Assembly (NCBI GenBank): GCA_035601575.1 | Contig: DATNNZ010000567.1 | Span: 1-17,555, forward strand | Length of the DNA: 17,555 nt | Source of the DNA: DASTDH01 sp035601575 | Lineage (GTDB): Bacteria; Verrucomicrobiota; Verrucomicrobiia; Chthoniobacterales; JAFAMB01 | Reading direction: 5' to 3' | Shown here: positions 1 through 7,172 of the stretch, piece after piece | Layout of the letters: the number at the start of each line of letters is the position of its first letter | Numbering within the stretch: the first letter of the stretch is position 1 | The notes under the pieces: generated by a model | What the model was told of the DNA's origin: nothing | The model's input: only the letters and a program-made list of their open reading frames with translations | Databases searched by the model: none | Program-made: the position numbers and the translations under genes

Positions 1-1269
1 TTGCTCGTTCCAGGTTAGTTTGTGAGTAAAAAAGTAAGGAACACCGGCAGAGACAAGCAGTTGCGGAAGACCTCCGGTGAACCCGAACGAATCTGGTAAC
101 CAGGCAACTTTGGCGCGCCGGCCAAATCGGCTTTCGAAGTATCGTTGGCCAAACAGTAGCTGACGAACCCAGGACTCGCCGGTGGGCAGATTGCCATCGG
201 GTTCGACCCACATCCCACCCACCAGTTCCCAACGACCGGCTCGCACAAGGGCCCGAATTCTTTCAAACAGAGTTGGATCGTCGTGCTCGATCCAGGCATA
301 AAGCTGCGCACTCGATTGATTAAAATAGAGCTCCGGGTATCGATCCATCAGCCCGACTACGGTGTGAAATGTTCGGCGGGCTTTCCTCCTCGTCTCGTCC
401 AGCGGCCAGAGCCAGGCAAGATCGATATGGGCGTGACCGGTCAGCCACACACCTCCTTCGGCTGGAAGACGCGTTCGAATTTGGCTGAGCTCTTCGCTAA
501 ATTGCTCTCTTACTTCACGCAACTGCCGACGTTGTTCATTCGTCAGCGGGCTGGCCGGGGACCGAAACTTCCACCTTTCCCAAAGCGAAACCAGGCTCTC
601 CTCGTTGCCATAAAAATTCTCGGCAGAGCGGTTTTGCGAGGTCGTAGCAATACGGGCCAAGTATTCTTCAGTCTCGCTTCGTGGTAGCGAAATCCGAATA
701 AAAGCCCGATGGAGTGCTTGCAGAACCGACTCGGTTATTGCTGGTCGGCCGGCGAAATAGTGATAATGGGCGGCATCTAACGCCGCAGCGAAGTCGTAGT
801 AGAGTAATCGCACGTCGCATTCCGGGATCAGTATAGCGGCCAACTCGATCCGGGGTTCGGCAGTCGGAGTGCCGAATAAGCCATGAGAAACCGCCTCAGC
901 CCCGAAATGGAGAGTTTCTCCACCCATGGCAGAACTCAGTACCGGATGTTCATCGTGAAACGAGTTTAGACCGCCGACCGGCGAACCATTGACGAAGAGA
1001 AGCGCTTCACCGCCTAAACGAAAACGGCAATCGACCGGATGTCCTTTCCAGCGTTCCGGGATCGACACATTGAAACGGAACTCGACTGGTCCGGCCTGGA
1101 TCGGCCACTGGTCGCCGGATCGAATCGAACGCCACGGAGAATCGGGTTCGACCCGAAATTCACCATCAGCGATCGGGATCCAATCTCGATCGCGCCAGGC
1201 GCCGAGTTCTAGCAGGCGGTTTGAAAGCCGCCTTAACGACTGTTGGAGGGAATCGCGACGAATCTCCAC
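1..1269 (-). CDS. GH38 alpha-mannosidase, N-terminal 423 residues (C-terminus off window)
   Basis: This is a retaining, zinc-dependent alpha-mannosidase that trims alpha-linked mannose from glycans. It is partial: the frame is open to base 1, and family members usually run to 800-1000 residues or more. The sequence shows the zinc-binding motif GHAHIDLAWLWP (residues 278-289, with His279 and Asp283), then the conserved block WELVGGMWVEPDGNLP followed by GESWVRQ, and WLPDSFGF with the expected nucleophile Asp393. The N-terminal part is the usual long non-catalytic domain of bacterial GH38 enzymes. No signal peptide is visible, so it is probably cytoplasmic. The start is uncertain. An in-frame stop lies at 1294-1296, and the only usual start codon just inside it is GTG at 1267-1269, without a clear Shine-Dalgarno. 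It is divergent from the sugar importer, so it may process the imported substrate. The family assignment is firm; the linkage specificity is not visible. Confidence 0.93.
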   Translation of the reverse strand, partial: MEIRRDSLQQSLRRLSNRLLELGAWRDRDWIPIADGEFRVEPDSPWRSIRSGDQWPIQAGPVEFRFNVSIPERWKGHPVDCRFRLGGEALLFVNGSPVGGLNSFHDEHPVLSSAMGGETLHFGAEAVSHGLFGTPTAEPRIELAAILIPECDVRLLYYDFAAALDAAHYHYFAGRPAITESVLQALHRAFIRISLPRSETEEYLARIATTSQNRSAENFYGNEESLVSLWERWKFRSPASPLTNEQRRQLREVREQFSEELSQIRTRLPAEGGVWLTGHAHIDLAWLWPLDETRRKARRTFHTVVGLMDRYPELYFNQSSAQLYAWIEHDDPTLFERIRALVRAGRWELVGGMWVEPDGNLPTGESWVRQLLFGQRYFESRFGRRAKVAWLPDSFGFTGGLPQLLVSAGVPYFFTHKLTWNEQ

Positions 1270-1305
1270 CGGATCAATTCTTGACCGACCAATTCAGTTT
1301 CGTAG

Positions 1306-1320
1306 TTGTAAGCGTTGTCT
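1306..1320. promoter_or_regulatory. Candidate LacI-family operator (cre-like) between divergent sugar genes
   Basis: The 15 bases TTGTAAGCGTTGTCT fit the degenerate consensus WTGNAANCGNWNNCW at every position. That consensus is the known CcpA/LacI-family operator pattern with a central CG. The site is in the 114-base gap between the alpha-mannosidase start (1269) and the solute-binding-protein start (1384), where a regulator could control both. A TTGACC hexamer at 1281-1286 could be a -35 element, but no good -10 follows. No LacI-type regulator gene is in the window. CcpA itself is a Firmicutes protein, so a local LacI-family sugar regulator is the likelier binder. This is inference from motif and position only. 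Confidence 0.35.
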
Positions 1321-1383
1321 ATCAAAGGAGTGATACTCAATCCACGCGCTGGTTCCTTTTTCAATCCGAAACTCATTCCCCCG

Positions 1384-2688
1384 ATGAAAATGAATTATAA
1401 AACATTAATAGCGATCTGTTCTTGCCTCTGGCTTTCGGCAGGAGCTTATGGACAAACTCAACTTAAACTCTGGCTTCCCTCCTCGCTGGATGCCCACGAA
1501 AAGGGTGCTTATCAAAAAGCGGCCGAAGCATTCGCCCAGAAAAATCCGGGCATCAAGGTTAATGTTGCGGTTGTTCCCGGATCCGAAACCGATGTGGCCA
1601 AGCTCATGACTGCAGTCCGGAGCGGCGCCGGTCCGGATCTTGCCGTGATTGATCGGTTCACCGTTGCACAGCGAGCAGCCGCCGGTTTGTTGACTGATTT
1701 AACCCCCTTGATCAAGAAGGAAGGAAAAGATCTTAGCCAGGAATACACCGAGGGACCATGGCAGGAAGTAAGTTATCAGAAGAAAGTTTACGCCGTTCCG
1801 ACCAACACCGATGCCCGCGTGCTCTTTTACAACAAACAAATTCTCAAGGAAGCCGGCATCGACCTGGCTGAATTCGATCCGGCACGAGGACCAATTGCAC
1901 CCGATCGCTTTCAGGAGATCGCGCTCAAGCTTAACCAAACCGACTCAACGGGCGCCTACACGCGGATCGGATTTGTACCGTGGCTCGAACAAGGCTGGGG
2001 TTATACCTGGGGATACGCCTTTGGTGGGAGCTTCTTTGATTTCGCTGGTTGCAAGGTGACGGCAACCGACCCTGGAGTCGTCAAAGGTTACCAATTTTTG
2101 TATGATTGGGCAAAAGCATTGGATCCGCAAAAAGCCCGGACCTTCGTGGATACTTATTGGCAATGGCCCAGCACGGGAACGCTGCCGCCGGCGCAGATGC
2201 CCTTCTTCACCGGGAAAGTTGCATTCATAATCACTGGGAATTGGGTGTTCGCTGCGATGAAGGACGCTGCTCCCAATCTCGAGTACGGCGTGACCTACAT
2301 TCCGGCACCGAATGGTTTGAAGACGTCCTGGTCGGGCGGATGGTCGGTGGCGATCCTTCAAGGAGCCAAAAATGTAGATGCCGCTTACCAGCTATTGCGT
2401 TCGGTAACGGGGGAAGAAGGTCAAACGTTCCTGGTAAAAGAAGCAGCGTCGCTGCCCACCTTGAAAAGCCTGCAGCAGCGCAAAGATCTGTATGCGCCGG
2501 AGTATGAATTTTTTCTGAGCTTGCTCCCGGTCTCGAAGTCTCGGCCGCCGCTGCCGGTCGGAGCGTTGTACTGGGACAAGTTGAAAGAAGCAGAGGAATC
2601 CGTCATCACAAACAGCCAAACGCCCGACGCCGCTCTAAAGGCCGTGGTGGATGAGGTCCAGCCGCAGATGGATCGGTTTTGCAAGTAG
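1384..2688 (+). CDS. Sugar ABC transporter, extracellular solute-binding protein (family 1)
   Basis: This exported binding protein captures a sugar or oligosaccharide and delivers it to the two permeases encoded next to it. The 434-residue length is typical of the family. The N-terminus is a Sec signal peptide: Met-Lys, then a hydrophobic core around LIAICSCLWLSAGAYG, with likely cleavage just before Gln-Thr-Gln. No lipobox is seen. The mature part begins with a beta strand (LKLWLP) and continues with family-1 features: the AAEAFAQKNPGIKV helix-strand, Trp-rich stretches such as WLEQGWGYTWGYAFGG that could stack on sugar rings, and GKVAFIITGNWVF. The frame opens earlier with TTG at 1315, but that would put 23 residues before the signal peptide and lies in the operator candidate, so ATG 1384 is preferred (ATG 1390 is also possible). 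The permease gene starts 39 bases after its stop. Confidence 0.93.
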   Translation: MKMNYKTLIAICSCLWLSAGAYGQTQLKLWLPSSLDAHEKGAYQKAAEAFAQKNPGIKVNVAVVPGSETDVAKLMTAVRSGAGPDLAVIDRFTVAQRAAAGLLTDLTPLIKKEGKDLSQEYTEGPWQEVSYQKKVYAVPTNTDARVLFYNKQILKEAGIDLAEFDPARGPIAPDRFQEIALKLNQTDSTGAYTRIGFVPWLEQGWGYTWGYAFGGSFFDFAGCKVTATDPGVVKGYQFLYDWAKALDPQKARTFVDTYWQWPSTGTLPPAQMPFFTGKVAFIITGNWVFAAMKDAAPNLEYGVTYIPAPNGLKTSWSGGWSVAILQGAKNVDAAYQLLRSVTGEEGQTFLVKEAASLPTLKSLQQRKDLYAPEYEFFLSLLPVSKSRPPLPVGALYWDKLKEAEESVITNSQTPDAALKAVVDEVQPQMDRFCK

Positions 2689-2727
2689 CGAGAAAAGCTA
2701 CGGCAGGGCGAACAGCCTAGCCACACA

Positions 2728-3630
2728 ATGAAGAGAAGCCGGCGACGGATCATCTCCGGGGACCTCCGGAACTTACTTTTGGGACTTCTGTTTATTAGTC
2801 CCTGGATCATCGGTTTCTTCCTGTTTCTGCTCTATCCGGTGTTGTCCAACTTCCATCTCGGGATGACTCAATATTCTGGCTTTGGCGAACCGGAATGGAT
2901 TGGGCTCCGGAATTATCAGCAGCTGCTTAAAGACCCGCTTTTCTGGACTTCTCTGTCTAACACCTTTTACTACGTATTGCTGGCCGTTCCATTGGGCGTT
3001 GCCGTAGCGATTGCGCTGGCTATGGCGATGAACCAAAAGGTTCGCGAGGTTACGCTGTACCGGGCCCTATTGTACATCCCGAGCATTGCGCCAATCTTCG
3101 CGCTGGCGATGATGTTAATCTGGTTGTTGAATCCGCGATTCGGGTTGTTCAATTATCTCCTCGGTCTGCTGCATATTCCGGCGATCAACTGGCTCGGTGA
3201 CACCCGCTGGTCAAAACTTGCAATCGTCCTTGTCGCGCAGTTTGGCGCTGGCAACATCGGGTTGATTTTCCTGACCGCTCTCCGCGCGATTCCTGCGCGT
3301 TTATATGATGCCGCCTCCCTAGACGGCGCGGGTCCCTGGAAGAAATTTTGGTACATCACCCTACCATTACTAACCCCAACCATCCTTTACGATATCATCA
3401 TCGGGATTGGTCTCGGCCTGCAGGTTTTTGTGCCGGCCTACATCATGACGGACGGCGGCCCGTTGAACTCCACAATGTTCACGGCCCTGTACATCTACAA
3501 GAATGCATTCGAGTACAGCCAAGTCGGTTTGGCCGCCGCAGTTTCAGGAATCCTCTTCATTATCAATGTAGTCCTCGCCGTGACGATCTTCTGGTCCTCG
3601 AAATACTGGGTTAACTACCACCTGGAATGA
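2728..3630 (+). CDS. Sugar ABC transporter permease, MalF/UgpA type
   Basis: This inner-membrane subunit forms half of the translocation channel of a carbohydrate importer (BPD_transp_1 superfamily, COG1175-like). It has 300 residues and about six hydrophobic segments, the first at roughly residues 15-40 (LLLGLLFISPWIIGFFLFLL). The EAA loop that docks the ATPase is at about residues 194-212 (DAASLDGAGPWKKFWYITL); the first residue is Asp rather than Glu, a common variation. Its basic N-terminus (MKRSRRR) is typical. It is the second gene of a three-gene operon, and its TGA is followed by one base before the next ATG, so the two permeases are very likely co-translated. The sugar cannot be told from the permease. 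Confidence 0.94.
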   Translation: MKRSRRRIISGDLRNLLLGLLFISPWIIGFFLFLLYPVLSNFHLGMTQYSGFGEPEWIGLRNYQQLLKDPLFWTSLSNTFYYVLLAVPLGVAVAIALAMAMNQKVREVTLYRALLYIPSIAPIFALAMMLIWLLNPRFGLFNYLLGLLHIPAINWLGDTRWSKLAIVLVAQFGAGNIGLIFLTALRAIPARLYDAASLDGAGPWKKFWYITLPLLTPTILYDIIIGIGLGLQVFVPAYIMTDGGPLNSTMFTALYIYKNAFEYSQVGLAAAVSGILFIINVVLAVTIFWSSKYWVNYHLE

Positions 3631-3631
3631 T

Positions 3632-4489
3632 ATGGAAGGCCCTATTCAAACCAAGCGATCGGCTTCACTCCAGCCGCTGCTATCGAGGATCTTTCTGATT
3701 GGGATGAGCCTCTTCTATATCTCACCGATGTATTGGATGCTGGTCACCGCTCTCAAGTCCGATCGGGAACTAGCCAATTTCCCACCAACGCTTTGGCCTC
3801 ACGAAATCGTCTGGCAAAACTTCGATCAAGCAACCCGAACATTTCCTTTTCTCTCCTACCTGGAAAACACCATCTTCTATGCCGCACTGACCGTCCTAGG
3901 AAGCGTGTTGTCAAACTTTGTTATTGCCTATGGATTCTCGCGGATTAAATGGACCGGACGTGATCTGCTCTTTTATCCGGTAATTGCATCCATCTTCATA
4001 TTCATCCAATTCCCGGTGAATCCTATCACTATGGTTCCTATGTTCTCATTCTTCGCCAGACTTGGGTTAGTAAATTCCTTTCTACCACTCATCTTGCCTA
4101 CTTTTTTTGGAAATCCGTTCTTTATATTTCTTTTGCGTCAATTCATGTTACAAATTCCTGCTGATCTATCGGAGGCGGCGAGAATTGATGGAGCCAACGA
4201 GTTCCAAATCATGTATCGCATCATCTTACCGTTGGCCCGGCCTGCGTTAGTCGTGGTCGGGCTACTAGCTGGCGTCAATGCGTGGAACGATTTCCTTGGT
4301 CCGCTTATCTATCTGCAAAACGACAAATTGTATACGTTGTCGCTGGGTCTCACCTTTTTTAAAACGATGCATGGGATCCAATTCAACCTACTGATGGCAG
4401 CTTCCTGTCTTGTCGTGTTGCCAGTGATCGTAGTGTTTCTCTTCTTTCAGCGATTCTTCATCGAAGGAATCAGTCTGGGAGGCAAATAG
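3632..4489 (+). CDS. Sugar ABC transporter permease, MalG/UgpE type
   Basis: This is the second channel subunit of the importer (COG0395-like), 285 residues with about six membrane segments. The canonical EAA loop is EAARIDGANEFQIMYRIILP, starting at residue 181. Other family marks are the early motif YWMLVTALKSDRELANFPP and the C-terminal FFIEGISLGGK. ATG 3632 follows the upstream stop by a single base. The expected fourth component, a MalK/UgpC/MsiK-type ATPase, is absent downstream. The next genes are on the opposite strand, so these permeases probably use a shared ATPase encoded elsewhere, a known arrangement for this family. Parts of this gene (around 4030-4170) are visibly AT-richer than its neighbours. 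Confidence 0.94.
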   Translation: MEGPIQTKRSASLQPLLSRIFLIGMSLFYISPMYWMLVTALKSDRELANFPPTLWPHEIVWQNFDQATRTFPFLSYLENTIFYAALTVLGSVLSNFVIAYGFSRIKWTGRDLLFYPVIASIFIFIQFPVNPITMVPMFSFFARLGLVNSFLPLILPTFFGNPFFIFLLRQFMLQIPADLSEAARIDGANEFQIMYRIILPLARPALVVVGLLAGVNAWNDFLGPLIYLQNDKLYTLSLGLTFFKTMHGIQFNLLMAASCLVVLPVIVVFLFFQRFFIEGISLGGK

Positions 4490-4740
4490 GCGAGGCGCAT
4501 GACAGATGACAAATAGCCAGGACTCGTCTCGCAGGGACTCAATGAAAGCAGTTCAGTACAAAGTGCCGGGAAACGCGTTTTCGGTAGCGGCGACTGTCCT
4601 GTTACACTACGGGCTCAACCAGGACGGAAAGATTCCCTCGGAGCTTTCAGCATCGCCGGGCGGCTTGAACGAAAAGTCGCTTAACAGAACCACGTATCGT
4701 TCATCTGCTTTGTCCCGTTGTTCTTTGGTCTGAAGGATGG

Positions 4741-4766
4741 GCGGAGCGTCACGTCGGAATCTCCGC
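4741..4766. repeat. Hairpin in the convergent importer/kinase intergenic space
   Basis: GCGGAG (4741-4746) is the exact inverse of CTCCGC (4761-4766), with a 14-base loop. On the plus strand it is followed after a few bases by GTTTT (4773-4777), so it could act as a weak terminator for the importer operon, although the T-tract is short and offset. It sits just before a copy of the GCCCTACC motif. Apart from this, the 4490-4780 interval holds only a 75-codon plus-strand ORF that I do not accept as a gene. Confidence 0.4.
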
Positions 4767-4772
4767 GACTGC

Positions 4773-4787
4773 GTTTTGCCCTACCAT
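4773..4787 (+). repeat. Copy 1 of the recurrent (T)CGCCCTACC intergenic motif
   Basis: The sequence GTTTTGCCCTACCAT shares TTTT-CGCCCTACC-AT with 6973-6989, and shares the TCGCCCTACC core, with one difference, with 12266-12275 and 14735-14744. All four are read on the plus strand outside intact genes. In this copy, bases 4781-4783 read on the minus strand are the TAG stop of the PfkB kinase, so the repeat supplies or overlaps the end of that gene. Confidence 0.45.
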
Positions 4788-5710
4788 TGCGCGACTAACG
4801 CCTCGATCTGCGACCAACTGTTGAGATTCCCGTATCGTTTGCCGCTGGTGACTGCTAAAGAGCCGGCGGCGATTCCGGCTCGAGCCGCGGTCGGCCAATC
4901 GCGTCCGCGATACCAGGCCGCCAGCACCGCCGCAATAAACGCATCGCCTGCTCCGGTGGTGTCGACTGCTTTGGCCGGCAGTGCCGGCAGATTTTCTTCG
5001 GCCTGACCCGGGATGCGGATTGCCGCGCCATCAGATCCGTTGGTGACCGCAATAAACTGTTTCACCCCGGCCTGTTCGAGAGCCTCGGCGGCAGCGGTCG
5101 CTCCGGATTTTCCGGTGATTACTTCCGCCTCGGAAAGGCTGGGACAAAAAACATCCACATCTGGCATTAGATCGAGGAGACTTGGCCATAGCGGCGAATC
5201 GAAATAGGTGACATCAAGCGAAGTCAAGACACCTACTTCTTTTGCTCGACGAAGCGCTCGCTTCATTGCGTAACCGTCAAACGCGGGCAACATGAGAGCG
5301 TAACCCACATGGAGAGCGCGTGCACCGAGCCGCACATCCTCGTCGAGCTGCGCTTCGCTTAATCGGAACTGATCACACGCGCCCGGCGCGTTGATAAAAC
5401 TGCGATCGCCATCCTCTCCCACCGCAACTATGGTTGCGGTAGTCCGGCGTCCAGCCAGCGTTTCAATCCCCGATCGCGTAGCCCAGGATTCCACCAAACT
5501 CCTGGTTATCTGACCAAGATTGTCGCCGCCGACGGCCGCGTGGACCGTAACCGGGACACCCAGTCTTTCCAGAATCTGTCCAGTATTCGCGACTGCGCCG
5601 CCCGGCTGAACTTCGATCTCTTCGATCGCAACGACGTTCCCGTTCTTTGGCCAATCGCCAATCGGACGTGCCATGATGTCGGCCACCAATGTGCCGGCGA
5701 GAGAGATCAT
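4781..5710 (-). CDS. PfkB-family carbohydrate kinase
   Basis: This cytoplasmic ATP-dependent kinase of the ribokinase/PfkB family phosphorylates a sugar or sugar phosphate. It has 309 residues, the usual length. The N-terminal glycine motif is PGGAVANTG (residues 36-44). The C-terminal signature is DTTGAGDAFIAA, with Asp250 at its start and the catalytic base Asp256 in GAGD. Its ATG overlaps the aldolase stop by four bases (ATGA, 5707-5710), so the two are translationally coupled and should act in one pathway. By analogy with tagatose-6-phosphate or fructose-1-phosphate routes, the kinase would make the bisphosphate that the aldolase splits. The substrate could instead be another ketose or a free sugar, because PfkB substrate specificity cannot be read from these motifs. 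The stop codon lies inside an intergenic repeat motif. Confidence 0.92.
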   Translation of the reverse strand: MISLAGTLVADIMARPIGDWPKNGNVVAIEEIEVQPGGAVANTGQILERLGVPVTVHAAVGGDNLGQITRSLVESWATRSGIETLAGRRTTATIVAVGEDGDRSFINAPGACDQFRLSEAQLDEDVRLGARALHVGYALMLPAFDGYAMKRALRRAKEVGVLTSLDVTYFDSPLWPSLLDLMPDVDVFCPSLSEAEVITGKSGATAAAEALEQAGVKQFIAVTNGSDGAAIRIPGQAEENLPALPAKAVDTTGAGDAFIAAVLAAWYRGRDWPTAARAGIAAGSLAVTSGKRYGNLNSWSQIEALVAQW

Positions 5711-6609
5711 CGCTTCGTTATTTCGATCCGATCTGGCAGGTCACACTGGGCAACGATCAACTCTTGCAGCAGCTTTTTCCCGTGACTAGACGCACCGAAC
5801 AAAGACAGCCGGGTTCGAGCGATTTCCCGCAGCCTTTCGATCACATGCCGGAGAATAACTTGATGTTTCGGATCATGAGCCGGTGGCAGAGCGGCTCCTT
5901 CCGTTAACGCATCAACGAAACCGTTAATCAAGGCAGCTCCAATGTTAATTTTGTACACATTCAGTTGGGTCGCCGATTTCGCATCTTCCGGATGAATACC
6001 GCTACCACCATGCAAGACCAAAGGAATGCGGGTGCTCTTGGCTATCTCGCTCAACAGTTCGAGATCCAACCGTGTTTTCTGACCATGCTCGGACCCGACC
6101 GAAACCGCTAACGTGTCAGTTCCGCTTTTCTCCGCCATTTCCGCGGTTTCCTCAGCTGCTGCTCGGATAGCGCGGCCGCCCTGGTATTCGCCGCCGAATT
6201 GCCCAATTTCGGATTCAAGGATCGCTCCACAGGCATGGGCTGCTTCGGCAAAACGAATAGTGCCGCGGATATTGTCGGCCAAAGGATGGTGTCCGCCGTC
6301 GTACATCACCGAGAAATAACCGTGCCGAAGACTGTGATAAATATTCTCATCTTTCCCCGGATGATCCTGATGCATCAACACCGGGACTGACGCCCGCTCG
6401 GCAAGGCTCCGAATGATTCCCGAAAGCTCGGTCATCCCGGCGTAGTCAAAATTAATGAAATCGGTCTGCACCATTACCGGGGCATCTTCGAGTTCTGCCG
6501 CTTCGATAACGGCACGCACCATTTCCAGATTGCTCACGTTGAAGGAAGGAACAGCGAATTTGTTCTTGAGAATGTAGTTGAGGAATAGTCGCGGTTTTGT
6601 GACGAACAT
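5707..6609 (-). CDS. Class II (zinc) ketose-bisphosphate aldolase
   Basis: This is a zinc-dependent aldolase of the FbaA/GatY/KbaY family that splits a ketose (bis)phosphate into dihydroxyacetone phosphate and an aldehyde. It has 300 residues. The start is VTKPRLFLNYILKNKFAVPSFNV, the typical N-terminal block. The catalytic and metal motif is HQDHP (residues 80-84), with Asp82 as the expected proton donor and His83 as the zinc ligand; the usual form is HLDHG, so Gln81 and Pro84 are unusual. Further ligands are His175 in SVGSEHG and His200 in LVLHGGSG, followed by the phosphate-binding KINIG (220-224). ESEIGQFGG (132-140) matches the conserved Glu loop. It is the first gene of a two-gene operon with the PfkB kinase. 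The substrate could be tagatose-, fructose- or another ketose-bisphosphate. Confidence 0.92.
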   Translation of the reverse strand: MFVTKPRLFLNYILKNKFAVPSFNVSNLEMVRAVIEAAELEDAPVMVQTDFINFDYAGMTELSGIIRSLAERASVPVLMHQDHPGKDENIYHSLRHGYFSVMYDGGHHPLADNIRGTIRFAEAAHACGAILESEIGQFGGEYQGGRAIRAAAEETAEMAEKSGTDTLAVSVGSEHGQKTRLDLELLSEIAKSTRIPLVLHGGSGIHPEDAKSATQLNVYKINIGAALINGFVDALTEGAALPPAHDPKHQVILRHVIERLREIARTRLSLFGASSHGKKLLQELIVAQCDLPDRIEITKR

Positions 6610-6732
6610 GATGAAGAGATGGTGTAGCGGGCGTGTTGCAGAAATGAGTGATGGATTCCCAATTAGCTATTCGGTTATTTGCTGTCTGTATTGGTGTCCG
6701 GAGGTCCTAGCTTTGCGTCGGCCAAGCGATAG

Positions 6733-6933
6733 TTCCTAAGTAAACCCATTGGCCCGCTTGCGATAAGTCCATCCGGATTGTTCGAGGTTCCTTTAGCGCC
6801 GTTGGACGATCAAGACAAGTGGCTCAGTAAAAGATTAAAAGATATCGCGGGCGCACAGAAGCAGTTTAACGGCGGTAGGCGGCGGTGGCTCGAAAGCGCG
6901 GACTGGCACGAATGGCTCAAACCCAGCGCATGA
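6733..6933 (+). pseudogene. Unrecognised coding remnant (C-terminal fragment?)
   Basis: Within the 6610-7172 gap, one plus-strand frame stays open for 66 codons after an in-frame TAG (6730-6732) and ends at TGA 6931-6933. It has no usable ATG. The translation looks protein-like: SKPIGPLAISPSGLFEVPLA, then LDDQDKWLSKRLKDIAGAQK and a Trp-rich end GGRRRWLESADWHEWLKPSA. Amphipathic helix content and codon choice resemble a real C-terminal domain. I do not recognise the family. It may be the tail of a gene whose front was lost, or chance. The rest of the gap (6610-6732 and 6934-7129) shows nothing I can name except one repeat motif. Confidence 0.3.
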
Positions 6934-6972
6934 GGATGTAGAATCGAAGGACCGAGTTACCAAAATCGCCGA

Positions 6973-6989
6973 GTTTTTCGCCCTACCAT
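6973..6989 (+). repeat. Copy 2 of the recurrent TCGCCCTACC intergenic motif
   Basis: The sequence GTTTTTCGCCCTACCAT is nearly the same as copy 1 (4773-4787), including the T-run before and the AT after. It lies 40 bases after the coding remnant and outside any intact gene. It resembles one arm of a REP-like element. Confidence 0.45.
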
Positions 6990-7129
6990 CATGATCCGCG
7001 CGGACACATCGGGCTTGCCTAACGCCTTTATCTTAGCACTAGCGCCCGGACGCGCGACCGCTACCGAAGAGGCGATAACGCCCATCCACCGTCACGCCGA
7101 TACGCCCCATCCACCGCTCTCCCGGCCCA

Positions 7130-7153
7130 CAGATCCTGCTTTCGCGGGATCTG
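7130..7153. repeat. REP-like hairpin, copy A (CAGATCC...GGATCTG)
   Basis: CAGATCC (7130-7136) and GGATCTG (7147-7153) form a perfect 7-bp stem. It is extended by a T.G wobble and the GC/GC pairs 7138-7139 with 7144-7145, around a TTTC loop. A 24-base element with the same stem and almost the same loop is at 14622-14645. It lies just downstream of the frameshifted hydrolase (which ends at 7173 on the minus strand) and could help stop its transcription. Confidence 0.6.
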
Positions 7154-7172
7154 TTTCGCGCCACCATCTGCC

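Noticed and set aside
1281..1308. Sigma-70-like promoter with TTGACC at 1281-1286
   Set aside because: The -35 match is fair, but nothing near 17 bases downstream resembles TATAAT, so I mention it only with the operator.
989..1333. 114-codon plus-strand ORF at the left end
   Set aside because: It lies antisense to the alpha-mannosidase N-terminus, whose reading frame is well supported; the composition is Arg/Ser-rich as expected of a shadow frame.
1945..2361. 138-codon minus-strand ORF in the solute-binding protein
   Set aside because: A shadow of a strongly supported binding protein; rich in Arg/His/Pro without domain signs.
4506..4733. 75-codon plus-strand ORF after the MalG-type permease
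   Set aside because: No ribosome site, no recognisable domain, low-quality tail (NRTTYRSSALSRCSLV), and placement in the convergent intergenic space; more likely chance.
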